Part shown: positions 1 through 9,088 of the stretch, one piece after another | Layout: the number at the start of each line of letters is the position of its first letter | Numbering within the stretch: position 1 is the first letter of the stretch | Assembly: GCF_000621745.1 (NCBI RefSeq) | Contig: NZ_KK211341.1 | Span: 20,673 to 84,672 of the forward strand | Length of the DNA: 64,000 bases | Origin: Clostridium beijerinckii HUN142 | Lineage (GTDB): Bacteria > Bacillota > Clostridia > Clostridiales > Clostridiaceae | Direction of reading: 5' to 3' | The notes under the pieces: model-generated | Database searches by the model: none | What the model was told of the DNA's origin: nothing | Seen by the model: only the letters and a program-made list of their open reading frames with translations | Program-made: the position numbers and the translations under genes

Positions 1-522
1 TGCATTTATTATCTTATCACTTTTACTAAGCTTCCCACCCATTATTGGTGTAAATGTTAAAGATATAATATCCTGTCTGCTTAGTTCTTCTTTATCATTT
101 ATTTTATTTATTATATCATTGAAAATTGCATCTCCATCCTTATTAGCCATTGATATTGCATTGACTTTATAAGAATTTATTCCACTATTGTATTCACTTA
201 TAGGATCTTTTATATCTCCTGAATAAACAACGTATGTCACAACATCTTTACCAGTTTGAAAATTAAGGAGAGATTCATAGGTTCTAAACCTTCTTAAATC
301 TTCAATTCCCTTGTTAGTAGTTTGAAATTCAAAATGAATGTAACTATCATCTTCCATTAGGAAAGTGTAATCCATTAGCATATTCTTTATCTCAAGGACA
401 ACAATTTCAGTAGATCCAGTATCTTTTACTTTTTTATCTATACCAAAAAATTTCAAACCTTCTTCTGCAAATATATCCATTGCTCTTTTCATTATCATAT
501 CTTCATAATTTATTTGTTTCAC
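1..522 (-). CDS. Rpn/PD-(D/E)XK nuclease-like protein, partial at left edge
   Basis: The reading frame is open from the window edge to a GTG start at 522, with AGGAGG 7 nt upstream; 174 codons are visible and the C-terminus lies outside. It reads as a soluble protein with a segment DYTFLMEDD followed by HFEFQTT, the acidic-x-acidic pattern on a beta strand seen in the Rpn/YhgA-like and related PD-(D/E)XK nuclease-fold families that are abundant in clostridia. The family call comes from this motif and general look only. A TTG at 525 is an alternative start but sits too close to the ribosome site. Function in the cell is unknown. Confidence 0.55.
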   Translation of the reverse strand, partial: MKQINYEDMIMKRAMDIFAEEGLKFFGIDKKVKDTGSTEIVVLEIKNMLMDYTFLMEDDSYIHFEFQTTNKGIEDLRRFRTYESLLNFQTGKDVVTYVVYSGDIKDPISEYNSGINSYKVNAISMANKDGDAIFNDIINKINDKEELSRQDIISLTFTPIMGGKLSKSDKIINA

Positions 523-765
523 CAATGCACCTCCTATCTAAAGATGTTTTTTATATATTTTATCTCTTTAATCATAGAGCTTTTATTTAATATTATTATA
601 CCATCTCAATATAAATAAACATAGTAAATAGGCCTTAGTAAATTTTTAAAGTTGCCTACGAAAAATATGGTATCAAAATCATACTTAAATTTAATCAAAA
701 GATATGTAATCCCTTAATTTTAACCATATATCCTTTATGAGAACAAAATGAAGGAGGTTAAAACT

Positions 766-990
766 ATGGCTGTAACTAAAACTATAGACTCTGTTTCTCT
801 TAGTATTGAAGTTCAAAAAGGTCTAGACAAGGCGGGTGATCCAATTTATACAAAAAAGACTTTTTCAGGTATAAAAACAGATGCTACACCTGATAATGTA
901 TATGCTGTTGCAGATGCAATTAAAGGTGTTATGGAAGCAAATACTAGAGATTACTTTATTAATAAATCGTCTAGTTTAGCAAATTCTTAG
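766..990 (+). CDS. DUF1659 domain protein
   Basis: A 74-residue protein of unknown function resembling DUF1659, a small family usually encoded next to a DUF2922 gene in Firmicutes, as here (next gene 43 nt downstream). The start is the ATG at 766, because AAGGAGG at 751-757 is the ribosome site; the upstream in-frame ATG at 748 would precede it. The sequence is a short beta/alpha protein rich in Thr, Lys and Asp without signal peptide or membrane segment. Visible features are FSGIKTDATPDNVYAVADAI in the middle and a polar C-terminus. No biochemical role is established for the family. Confidence 0.75.
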   Translation: MAVTKTIDSVSLSIEVQKGLDKAGDPIYTKKTFSGIKTDATPDNVYAVADAIKGVMEANTRDYFINKSSSLANS

Positions 991-1033
991 GATCTTATTC
1001 TTAGGTAAATTTTAAAGATTGGAGGTAAATTAA

Positions 1034-1252
1034 ATGGAATATTCTTTATCTATGAATTTTTTAACTGTAGCTGGTGAAAAAAGTACTTTAAGTGTTTCTG
1101 GAGTTAAACCTACTCTTACAAAAGATGAGGTTAACGCACTTATGGATACTGTAATTGCTAAGAATGTTTTCAAAACTAATTCTGGTGATTTAGTTAAGAA
1201 ATCTGGTGCTCAAGTTACTCAAAGACAAGTTACTAAATTTGAGGTAGCTTAG
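1034..1252 (+). CDS. DUF2922 domain protein
   Basis: A 72-residue protein resembling DUF2922, the usual partner of DUF1659. It starts at ATG 1034 after GGAGG. The core VKPTLTKDEVNALMDTVIAK suggests a beta strand followed by a helix, similar in design to the preceding gene, so the two may be related or form a pair. It is almost certainly co-transcribed with 766..990 because they are 43 nt apart on the same strand with separate ribosome sites. It has no catalytic motif, signal or membrane segment. Function unknown. Confidence 0.75.
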   Translation: MEYSLSMNFLTVAGEKSTLSVSGVKPTLTKDEVNALMDTVIAKNVFKTNSGDLVKKSGAQVTQRQVTKFEVA

Positions 1253-1333
1253 TCTTTAAATAAAAATGGAAGTTTGTCCTGATTACAGGGATAAATCTGA
1301 GCTTCATTTGTTCCTTATGATAAATATATCTTG

Positions 1334-1383
1334 AAAAACAGTAAAGAGCTTAAGGCTAGATTAAATCTAACTCTTAGGCTCTT
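1334..1383 (-). terminator. Terminator-like hairpin between convergent genes
   Basis: An 11-bp stem (1344-1354 with 1373-1383, one G-T pair) encloses a second small inverted repeat. Read on the minus strand it is followed by TGTTTTT, so it probably ends the beta-glucoside operon transcript. On the plus strand it may also stop the DUF2922 transcript. Confidence 0.6.
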
Positions 1384-1482
1384 AGAAATCATATAATTTT
1401 TAATCTAACAAAAGCACATTAAGTCACTTAATAAATATTTCCGTAATAAAAAAATTCAAATTAAATTTTCATAATACTCATA

Positions 1483-2899
1483 TTATAATTCTTCACCATT
1501 TGTTTCTACAACTTTTTTATACCAATAAAAACTCTTTTTCCTGGTACGTTTTAAAGTACCTCTACCTTCATCATCCTTGTCCACATATATAAAGCCATAT
1601 CGTTTTTTCATCTCTCCAGTGGATGAACTTACTAAGTCTATACATCCCCAAGGTGTATATCCCATTAGTTCTACTCCATCTTCATTTACTGTATCCTTCA
1701 TAGCCTTTATATGTTCTCTTAAATATTCAATTCTATAATCATCTTCAATATTTCCATTTTTATCAACAATATCTGCAGCTCCCAACAATAAATAATGGTT
1801 TTTGATAACGGTCATATAATGAATTCAATGTTATTCTAAGCCCTAGTGAATCAATCTGCCATCCCCATTCACTTGTCTTTAAATATGGATTACGTAAAGT
1901 TGGAAATAAATTTGCCGCTGTCTGTTTTGCATTTATATTTGGGTCAGCACTTGTTAATCGAGAACCATAATAACTAAATGAAACAAAATCAACTGTATTA
2001 TTCTTTAAAAGTTCCTCATCACCATCTTCTATTTTTAAATTTATATTCATTTTTTCAAACATCTTCTTTGTATAATTAGGATATTCCCCTCGAGCCTGTA
2101 CATCAATGAAAAAGTAATGTTCCCTATCTCTATTCATTGCTTTCCACACATCTTCTGGCGCGCAAGTATATGGGTAAGTATTAGCACCTGCCAACATACA
2201 TCCTATCTTAAATTCCGGATTTATTCCATGTGCAATTTCAATTGCTTTTGCACTTGCAACTAATTGATGATGGGCTGACTGATACTTTACAGCATCTTCA
2301 TTTTCGCCTTCTTCAAAAACTAAGCCGGAGCTTCCAAATGGCAAATGTAATATCATATTAATTTCATTGAAAGTAAGCCAATACTTTACTTTATCTTTGT
2401 AACGAGTAAATATTGTTTCACATAATCTTTCATAGTGCTTTACCATTTTTCGGCTTCTCCAAGAACCAATTGTCTTTACTAAATGCATCGGAACATCAAA
2501 ATGTGTTATTGTAACTAGTGGCTCTATGCCATATTTTAAACATTCGTCAAAAACATCATCATAAAATTTTAACCCTTCTTCATTAGCTATAACATCATCT
2601 CCATTAGGAAAGATACGTGTCCATGCTATAGATAGTCTAAAACACTTGAATCCCATTTCTGCAAGTAGTGCTATATCCTCTTTATAATGATGATAAAAAT
2701 CTATTGCTTCGTGACTTGGATAATAATGCTCCTCATCACACTCCATCATTTTTATTTTTCCTCTCATTACAGCCACACGATCTTTTCCTGCCGGAATAAC
2801 ATCAACTGTAGATAATCCCTTATTTCCTTCTAAATATCCACCTTCGCATTGGTTCGCAGCGGTTGCTCCCCCCCACAAAAATTCTTCTCTTAATGTCAT
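1483..2899 (-). pseudogene. 6-phospho-beta-glucosidase (GH1), frameshifted
   Basis: Family GH1 enzymes hydrolyse 6-phospho-beta-glucosides delivered by the PTS. The N-terminal 378 codons (2899 to 1763) carry the GH1 start EFLWGGATAANQ and the acid/base motif TFNEIN. A second frame (to 1483) carries the C-terminus with GYTPWGCIDL and KKRYGFIYVD. At about 1783-1786 the frame breaks exactly where GH1 enzymes have the nucleophile motif FIVENG: the DNA reads ATTGTTGGGAGCT, as expected if 11 bases were lost between two TTG repeats, removing Glu-Asn-Gly. Both frames are otherwise clean, so the lesion looks recent, or could be a sequencing error. The gene follows its permease by 24 nt. Without the nucleophile the product should be inactive. 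Confidence 0.88.
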
Positions 2900-2923
2900 G
2901 AAAATCCACTCCTAAATAATTAT

Positions 2924-4804
2924 TTATACTTTTAAAACTACTAATTCATCATTATAGTCAATATTTCCACTACAGTTACTTGTTACTTCTGAATAATCAT
3001 TAGTATTAGTAATTATAATTGGAACTTGAGTTATATACCCTTCTTCTCTTATTTTTTCTAAATTAAAGGTTACTAAAGTTTGTCCTTTACTAATTCTTTG
3101 ATCTTGACTAACATCAGCCTCAAAGTATTTTCCGTTTAAGTCAACTGTATTTAAACCTACATGTATAAGCATTTCAATACCATCATCTGATAATAGACCT
3201 ATTGCGTGTTTTGTTGGAAATAGTGAAACAACTTTTCCATCAAAAGGGGAAATAACTTTTCCTTCACTAGGTTCAATTGCAACTCCTTTTCCCATTAATT
3301 CTGATGCAAAAGCTTCATCTTTAACTTCACTTAATTCAATAATAGTTCCCTTTAATGGACTAGCAATACTAGAGTCTTTTACTTCTATCTTCAGTTCTGA
3401 TGCTTCTACTACTTCTTCAATAGTTTTATCTGTTTTTTCATATTTAAAACTTAAAATGTATGTTAATACTGCTGTTACAACACATGAAATAATTAATGCG
3501 ATAATGATATTATATAAAAACTGCATTGTGTTATCGCCAATATAAAGTAGTACTGCTGGCAATCCAGAAGATCCAGTTGCAAAACGATGTGTGTGTGTTA
3601 ATCCTGCATAGAGACCTCCAAATCCGCCACCTATCATTGCTGAAATCAATGGATATCGTTTAGGAAGGTTTACTCCATACAATGCTGGTTCAGTAATACC
3701 CATTAAGCCAGTAATTCCAGCTGATGTTGCAAGCTGCTTTGTTTTTGAATCTTTTGTTCTTAAACTTACTACAAACGCAGCTGTTCCTTGTGCAATATTG
3801 GAGCAAAGACATCCTGGTCCAAAAATGCTATCATAACCTAAATTAGACATTTGCATAACACCTAGTGGTGCAACGCCATTGTGTAGTCCGAACATAACCA
3901 TAATAGGTAAGAAACCACCAATTATAAGAGCTGGTGCCCAACTTGCATTTGTACTTAAGAATGTAAAAATTAATGCTAAATAATTTCCTATAATGCTTCC
4001 TATTGGTCCAAGAATTGATAAAGCTAATGTTCCCATAATTATAAAAGTCAGCATTGGAACAAATACCAATTTTACAGATTCAGGAATATATTTTTCAAGC
4101 CACTTTTCTACATATGATTGTACAAGTATAACCAATATAATTGGTATTACACTTGATGTATAAGTAGTAAGTGTGAATGGTATAACTCCAAAGAAATTAA
4201 CTGCTTCTTTTTGGGCTACCATTGCTCCCCAAGTGGGATGCATCATAATAAATGATACTGATGCTGCCAAAATCGGATTGCACTTTAACTTCTGAGCTTC
4301 TGTAAAGGCCAGTAAAATAGGTAAGAAATAGAAAACTCCATCTGCAAAAAAGTTTAAAATAGTATAAGTCTGTGATTTGTTAGATATAACATTAAACACA
4401 ACTAGCAAAGCAAGTAACGCTTTTACCATACCTGCTCCAGATAAAGCTGGTATAATAGGCTGGAATGTTCCTGAAACAAAATCAATAATAGTTCCTGCCA
4501 CACTCTTTTTCTCAACTGCTTTAGCATCTTTATTTTCTCTTTTTGTACTTGTTGTTTCTACATTTTTTTCAATTTCTTCAAAAACTGATTTTACGTGGGG
4601 TCCAATTACTACTTGAAATACGCCTCCATTAATAATAACTTTAGCAACACCCTCTAATTTTTCTAATGCTTCTTTATTAGATTTATTCTCGTCATTTAAC
4701 TTAAATCTCAGTCTTGTTTGACAGTGATATACATCGTTAATATTTCCAGCTCCACCAACATAATTGAGTATTTCATTTGCTAATTTCTCATATTGTTTAC
4801 TCAT
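2924..4804 (-). CDS. bglP: Beta-glucoside PTS permease EIIBCA
   Basis: A 626-residue PTS transporter of the glucose/beta-glucoside superfamily, importing and phosphorylating beta-glucosides at the membrane. The order is EIIB (residues about 1-85, phospho-Cys28 in VYHCQTRLRF), membrane EIIC (about 100-460, with the family motif GITEPALYGV), and EIIA (about 475-626, phospho-His near 549 in LIHVGLNTV). The length is normal for BglP. AAGGAG precedes the ATG. It lies between an RpiR regulator and the phospho-beta-glucosidase, a standard sugar operon, and both flanking genes point to aryl- or beta-glucosides as substrate. Exact sugar specificity cannot be read from the sequence. Confidence 0.93.
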   Translation of the reverse strand: MSKQYEKLANEILNYVGGAGNINDVYHCQTRLRFKLNDENKSNKEALEKLEGVAKVIINGGVFQVVIGPHVKSVFEEIEKNVETTSTKRENKDAKAVEKKSVAGTIIDFVSGTFQPIIPALSGAGMVKALLALLVVFNVISNKSQTYTILNFFADGVFYFLPILLAFTEAQKLKCNPILAASVSFIMMHPTWGAMVAQKEAVNFFGVIPFTLTTYTSSVIPIILVILVQSYVEKWLEKYIPESVKLVFVPMLTFIIMGTLALSILGPIGSIIGNYLALIFTFLSTNASWAPALIIGGFLPIMVMFGLHNGVAPLGVMQMSNLGYDSIFGPGCLCSNIAQGTAAFVVSLRTKDSKTKQLATSAGITGLMGITEPALYGVNLPKRYPLISAMIGGGFGGLYAGLTHTHRFATGSSGLPAVLLYIGDNTMQFLYNIIIALIISCVVTAVLTYILSFKYEKTDKTIEEVVEASELKIEVKDSSIASPLKGTIIELSEVKDEAFASELMGKGVAIEPSEGKVISPFDGKVVSLFPTKHAIGLLSDDGIEMLIHVGLNTVDLNGKYFEADVSQDQRISKGQTLVTFNLEKIREEGYITQVPIIITNTNDYSEVTSNCSGNIDYNDELVVLKV

Positions 4805-4834
4805 TAATATCTTCTCCTTTTCTTCTATTTTTCT

Positions 4835-4941
4835 AACGATTACAAATCATAGAAATATTTTTAATTACACTTATTTTATAAAACTCTAAAATCAATATCT
4901 TATGAAGTGTAGATATTTATCTTTTGAAAAGTGTAATCGTT
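4835..4941. promoter_or_regulatory. Inverted repeat pair upstream of bglP, putative operators
   Basis: The 383-bp gap between the regulator gene and bglP contains AACGATTACA at 4835-4844 and its exact complement TGTAATCGTT at 4932-4941. The outer site lies 31 nt before the bglP start. They resemble cre sites with a mismatch, but the exact repetition at a distance of about 97 bp suits binding by the adjacent RpiR regulator with looping. No clear -35/-10 pair was assigned. Confidence 0.45.
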
Positions 4942-5187
4942 GTACTTGATAAGCCTATATTATCACATAAAAAAACGTATTCAATACTTATGACTAAACC
5001 CGAAACAAGGTTTTATTTTCAATATATATAACGATAAATATGTGAAATATTTTGAAACATGATATATTGTAAAAATCAATGTATTATGTTTCTTCTTTTG
5101 TAGTATTCAATATTAGATTACTGAAGAAAATTGATAATTAAGCAAATCGTAGAGTTTTATAAATATATAGAATAAACCAACTTTCTT

Positions 5188-6084
5188 TTATTCATTTGTA
5201 TTTTCCTTCATATTATTAAGAGAAGCAATTCTAGCCTGTTCTAGCTCTCGAGAATTCATTATTTTATAATTAAGGTTTTCTTGATAGTTTCTTGCAAAGT
5301 AACAAGAATATAAGATATTTAGGATATGCATGATGGATTCTTCTGTTGTATAACCAGCAATTTTGCTATACAATCGCTCACGAGAGGATATCGTTAGTAT
5401 GCAATAGATTTCTTCCCTCATATAGTTAACTCCACCACTTGTAATTCCAATCATTGAGACTTTATTTTCTTTTAAATTCTTTATAAAACTTACTGGCTGA
5501 CGCTCTTTGTTATTTCCTGAATATGAAATAATTATTGCACAATCATTTTCTTTAAGTGCTGCAGACATCATTCCCCCTTCTCCAATAGGAGCAACCTCCA
5601 CAAGTCTTCCAATAGACATCATTTTTCTTTTGAATAACTCTTCAATATAAATACTTGGACTATACCCAAATAACACGATTCGATTTGACGATAGCAATAT
5701 TTCCACTGCATGTTCTAATGTTTTGATATCCATCAAATCAGCAGTATCTAAAATACTCTCAACTTGCAAAGTGCTTAATTTTCTTATTATCTCTTTCATT
5801 GAATCATTTTTATCAAATGGAAAATTAGGACTAATATCAGAATAATGAGTTTTTTCATAATAAGATTCTTCTATAAATGATTTCATAAATTCTTTCCAGC
5901 CTGAAAAACCTAAGGTCTTTGCAAACCTTACCAAGGTTGCCTTTGATGTATATGTAAGATCAGCAATTTCTTGCATAGAATATTCATTAAGTTTATTTTT
6001 TTCTCTTAGTACAAATTCGCCTATAATCTTATTGGTTGTATTGTTTTGCATTTTAATCTCTTCAATTTTTTGAAATAAATACAT
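5188..6084 (-). CDS. RpiR/MurR-family transcriptional regulator
   Basis: A 298-residue regulator with the RpiR layout: N-terminal helix-turn-helix (about residues 1-80, with YTSKATLVRFAKTLGFSGWK) and a C-terminal SIS sugar-phosphate binding domain (about 120-260, with VLFGYSPS and CAIIISYSGNN). AGGAGG precedes the ATG. It is transcribed in the same direction as, and just upstream of, the PTS/glucosidase genes, so it probably senses a phospho-sugar and controls that operon. RpiR proteins can activate or repress; which applies here is not visible. Confidence 0.9.
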   Translation of the reverse strand: MYLFQKIEEIKMQNNTTNKIIGEFVLREKNKLNEYSMQEIADLTYTSKATLVRFAKTLGFSGWKEFMKSFIEESYYEKTHYSDISPNFPFDKNDSMKEIIRKLSTLQVESILDTADLMDIKTLEHAVEILLSSNRIVLFGYSPSIYIEELFKRKMMSIGRLVEVAPIGEGGMMSAALKENDCAIIISYSGNNKERQPVSFIKNLKENKVSMIGITSGGVNYMREEIYCILTISSRERLYSKIAGYTTEESIMHILNILYSCYFARNYQENLNYKIMNSRELEQARIASLNNMKENTNE

Positions 6085-6171
6085 AAAAACCTCCTATAAT
6101 CAATCCGAAATTATTTATATCAATAGTTTTCCCTATATAGATATAAGAATATCCTTCTGTTGTAGGCTATG

Positions 6172-6213
6172 TCTAATACCTATATTCTATATTCATCATG
6201 CTTTTAAGGCATT
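6172..6213 (-). promoter_or_regulatory. 44-bp LysR-like motif, copy A
   Basis: This stretch matches two other sites (15740-15782 and 18739-18782) over its whole length: it opens TCTAATACCTAT and closes AAGGCATT. It lies about 88 bp upstream of the RpiR start, at the same distance as copy B lies from the MATE gene. The spacing of the half sites suggests a LysR-type target, possibly of the LysR protein encoded at 18764-19645. Confidence 0.4.
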
Positions 6214-6233
6214 TTACTTATAAAAATGACCCA

Positions 6234-6357
6234 TTATACTGTAATCACAACTGCTAATGCGCCCACATAACTTACTGATGTAATTGATAATATTCTTAAA
6301 GCCACACCTCCTAGAGCAGCACCAATTCTATCACCTAAAAATCCACTATATTTTCCT
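6234..6357 (-). pseudogene. C-terminal remnant of an MFS transporter
   Basis: A 40-codon frame on the minus strand ends in TAA at 6234 and reads like the last segment of a DHA1-type drug/sugar efflux protein: FLGDRIGAALGGVAL, then a hydrophobic helix ending in YVGALAVVITV. There is no start codon or upstream coding sequence, so it is a truncated relic. Other MFS pieces occur at 13106 and 29458. Confidence 0.55.
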
Positions 6358-6375
6358 TAATTATTATTTATAGTT

Positions 6376-6404
6376 GCAAAAAGAGACACTCTTTCGAGTG
6401 TCCC
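6376..6404 (-). terminator. Rho-independent terminator
   Basis: On the minus strand GACACTC-GAAA-GAGTGTC is followed by TCTTTTT. It would end the flavodoxin/aldo-keto reductase transcript after the reductase remnant. Confidence 0.8.
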
Positions 6405-6457
6405 TAAATGCATTGTTAAATAAATTATGAGTTAATAATTTAAAATCCATTTATGAA

Positions 6458-6617
6458 TTATTTCATTGGTTTTTCCCATTCTCTAATTGTTTGGATATCA
6501 GCATGTCTTGCTAATTCCTCCATTTTGTTTATCTCTTCCTTTGATAAAACAATCTTTGAAGCTTTAACGGCATCTTCTACTTGTCTTCCTTTAGTCACAC
6601 CAACTATTATAAATATT
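6458..6617 (-). pseudogene. C-terminal remnant of an aldo/keto reductase
   Basis: About 52 codons ending in TAA at 6458 match the tail of aldo/keto reductases: IIVGVTKGRQVEDAVKAS, then a helix LSKEEINKMEELA and REWEKPMK. It lies 23 bp downstream of a complete aldo/keto reductase but has a different sequence, so it appears to be what remains of a second, tandem reductase gene after deletion. No start codon or ribosome site is present. Confidence 0.7.
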
Positions 6618-6639
6618 TTTTATTTTTATTACACAGAAA

Positions 6640-7683
6640 TCAAACTTTTTGATTGCCCACAGACCATACTTTCTTTTCAGTACTTGTAGAAATAGTATTC
6701 TGTGCCATAACCCCTACTAATCTATGTGATACATATGGCTTTTCAAGATACTTTATTTCTTCATCAGTTAATTTTAATTTTACAGCATTAACTGCCCCTT
6801 CCACATGATGAAGCTTAGTAGCTCCAACTACAGGTGATGCAACCTTTGTTAGTAACCATGCTAAAGAAATTTCTGTCATCGAAACATTCTTCTCATTTGC
6901 AAGTTCTGATACACGACCAATAATTACATTATCATATTCAGCCATTTCATCGTATTTAAATTTTGCATATGCATCTTGTTCCAATCTTTTTGAAGTCTCC
7001 CTTGGCTTCTTCGCTAATCTTCCACTAGCTAATGCACTATAAGGCGTCATAGCTATATTATCTTCTCTGCAAAGTTGCGCCATTTCCCTTTCTTCCTCTC
7101 TAAAGATAAGGTTATAATGTCCTTGAATAGAAATGAATTTAGCAAAACCTTCTTTTTCTGCAATAGCATTTGCTTTTGCCAATTGCCATGCAAAACAATT
7201 TGATATTCCAATATTACGGACTTTTCCTGACTTTACTGCGTTATTCAAACCATCTAATATATCATATATAGGTGTTTGATAATCCCACATATGGTATATA
7301 TAAAGATCTACATAATCCATACCTAAATTTTCAAGACTTTTATCTAGCATTTTTTCAATATGCTGTTGTCCAGAAATACCTTTTTCTATTTCTTCAACAG
7401 TTCTAGGAAGAAACTTTGTTGCTATTACGACATCCTCTCTTTGGGTAAAATCTTTAATTGCCTTACCTAAATACTTTTCGCTAGTACCACTTTGATACGC
7501 TATTGCCGTATCAAAAAAGTTTATTCCAAGCTCAAGACCTCTTTTGATAATTTTTCTAGAATTTTCTTCATCAATTGTCCAGCTGTGCTGACCATTGCTT
7601 GCATCTCCAAATCCCATACATCCCATACAAATACGTGATACATTCAAATCTGAGTTTCCTAATTTAATATATTCCATTTCCAT
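6640..7683 (-). CDS. Aldo/keto reductase
   Basis: A soluble NAD(P)H-dependent oxidoreductase of the aldo/keto reductase (TIM barrel) family, about 347 residues. The catalytic tetrad is visible: Asp and Tyr in FFDTAIAY, Lys in VIATKFLP and His in YIYHMWD; cofactor-phosphate contacts near SPVVGATK are also present. The frame is open to 7716, but AAGGAG lies after that ATG, so the start is ATG 7683 or ATG 7677. It follows the flavodoxin gene by 85 nt and probably shares its MerR-type promoter. Substrate unknown; neighbours suggest detoxification of a carbonyl compound. Confidence 0.9.
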   Translation of the reverse strand: MEMEYIKLGNSDLNVSRICMGCMGFGDASNGQHSWTIDEENSRKIIKRGLELGINFFDTAIAYQSGTSEKYLGKAIKDFTQREDVVIATKFLPRTVEEIEKGISGQQHIEKMLDKSLENLGMDYVDLYIYHMWDYQTPIYDILDGLNNAVKSGKVRNIGISNCFAWQLAKANAIAEKEGFAKFISIQGHYNLIFREEEREMAQLCREDNIAMTPYSALASGRLAKKPRETSKRLEQDAYAKFKYDEMAEYDNVIIGRVSELANEKNVSMTEISLAWLLTKVASPVVGATKLHHVEGAVNAVKLKLTDEEIKYLEKPYVSHRLVGVMAQNTISTSTEKKVWSVGNQKV

Positions 7684-7768
7684 CTTACTCCTTTGAAATT
7701 TAATTATTCTTTTCATATAGGCATCATATTTTAAAGTATAGTATTTGAATATTCCTCTAAGCTTTTTC

Positions 7769-8251
7769 TTATAATCCTAAACCTGTTACCCATTCTCTAA
7801 TGTTTTCTATTGTTGCTCCTGCACTGAATCTTTTTCCTGAAATCCAATTAACAGAATGATCGCAGCATACCTTTAATATCTTGTCACTATTCCCAAAACC
7901 ACTCCCCCCTGAAGTACAGAAAGTAACTACTGTCTTTCCTGAAAAATCGTAACTTTCTATAAAAGTATTAATAATTGTTGGAGCTATATACCACCAAATT
8001 GGAAATCCTACAAATATAACATCATATTCCTCAAAATTATTCACCTTATCAGCAATGGATGGTCTTGAATTAGGATCATTCATTTCTATACTACTGCGGC
8101 TATTCTTATTATTCCAATTTAAATCTTCCTTTGTATATGAATCTTCTGGCTTTATTTCATATAAATCCGCTCCTGTAGCTATTGAAATTTTTTCAGATAA
8201 CTTTTTTGTAACACCACTTACTGAAAAGTAAGCTACTAATGTTTTACTCAT
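7769..8251 (-). CDS. Flavodoxin
   Basis: A 160-residue flavodoxin-fold protein. The N-terminal FMN phosphate loop is AYFSVSGVTKKLS; the middle segment FVGFPIWWYIAPT and the later TFCTSGGSGFG are typical of the flavodoxin_4 group encoded with aldo/keto reductases. It is soluble and probably an electron carrier or FMN-binding redox protein. It is first in a transcription unit with the aldo/keto reductase and sits 51 bp from a MerR-type promoter at 8302-8332. Shorter flavodoxin remnants occur at 19720. Confidence 0.9.
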   Translation of the reverse strand: MSKTLVAYFSVSGVTKKLSEKISIATGADLYEIKPEDSYTKEDLNWNNKNSRSSIEMNDPNSRPSIADKVNNFEEYDVIFVGFPIWWYIAPTIINTFIESYDFSGKTVVTFCTSGGSGFGNSDKILKVCCDHSVNWISGKRFSAGATIENIREWVTGLGL

Positions 8252-8301
8252 AATTTCATCTCCTTATTTTTATTTTATAAGTAAATAACCCTTACGCTTT
8301 T

Positions 8302-8332
8302 AGAATACTCCCTTAACTCAACTTAATGTCAA
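8302..8332 (-). promoter_or_regulatory. MerR-type promoter, 19-bp spacer
   Basis: On the minus strand TTGACA and TATTCT are separated by exactly 19 bp, and the spacer carries a partial dyad around TTAAGTTGAGTTAA. The over-long spacer with central dyad is the signature of MerR-family control. It drives the flavodoxin gene. Confidence 0.75.
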
Positions 8333-8518
8333 TACATTTTTTAGAAAAACTTATTAAAGTGTGCCTATTTTTAAAGAAATTATAATTATGAAAATATCTC
8401 GTTTGAAAAATGTTTCATACACGCTAAAAAGAAGCTATACCTAACGGATTTTAATCCGCTAATGCGATATCCCTAATACACAACTCAAGTAATTAAGGAG
8501 TTCATGATGTTTATTATT

Positions 8519-9088
8519 TTAATTAAAATTATGATTTATAATTTCAATTAATTTAAATTCTTGATTTTCATATTCAAATTTTAATATACAACAGTTTCCA
8601 ATTCTTTCTTTTTGATTAACAGAACTTGTATGTGCCCAATATCTCATGAAATTCCTACAAGCTGCACCATGAGAAACTGCCAAAACTATTTCATTATCTT
8701 CTTCCATTATTTTTTTGCAGGTATCAACAATTCTCTTTTGAAATTCTTTTTCTTCTTCTCCTCCATACTTAGAGAAAAATTCACCATAAGGAAGCGGTGG
8801 ATTTAAGTCTTCACTTTCTCCTTCAAATGTTCCAAAATTCCATTCTTTTAAACCTTTCAATCTTTTATAAGGAATATCAGTAACTATTTCTAAAGTGTCA
8901 CATGCTCTTTCAGAAGTTGAACTATAGGCGTGATCAAATTTAATATTGTTATCTTCAAAATACTTTGCTGCAACTTTTGCTTGCTTAATTCCTAATTCAG
9001 TAAGTGGTGAATCACAGAATCCTTGAACCTTTCTTCTAAGATTAAACATCGTTTGTCCATGTCTCATTAAATATAATATCTTTTTCAT
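8519..9088 (-). CDS. Histidine phosphatase (phosphoglycerate mutase-like)
   Basis: A 189-residue histidine phosphatase superfamily member. The catalytic motif LMRHGQT is at the N-terminus, the second Arg in SSTSERACDT, the acid Glu near GTFEGES, and the second His in VSHGAACRNF. Such enzymes dephosphorylate small phosphoesters; true mutase activity is unlikely at this length. It is clearly paralogous to 17415..17996 (same length, shared RHGQT.FNLRRK and GESEDLNP stretches), which lies next to a MerR gene. Substrate unknown. Confidence 0.88.
   Translation of the reverse strand: MKKILYLMRHGQTMFNLRRKVQGFCDSPLTELGIKQAKVAAKYFEDNNIKFDHAYSSTSERACDTLEIVTDIPYKRLKGLKEWNFGTFEGESEDLNPPLPYGEFFSKYGGEEEKEFQKRIVDTCKKIMEEDNEIVLAVSHGAACRNFMRYWAHTSSVNQKERIGNCCILKFEYENQEFKLIEIINHNFN

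Noticed and set aside
1261..1310. Separate terminator right after DUF2922
   Set aside because: TTTGTCCTG and CAGGGATAAA can pair, but the stem has a bulge and there is no T-run; the hairpin at 1344 is stronger.
4932..4945. CcpA cre site before bglP
   Set aside because: TGTAATCGTTGTAC misses the conserved C near the 3' end, and the exact inverted partner at 4835 points to another regulator.
6453..6689. 78-codon plus-strand frame
   Set aside because: It lies antisense over the aldo/keto reductase remnant and the end of the intact reductase; a shadow.
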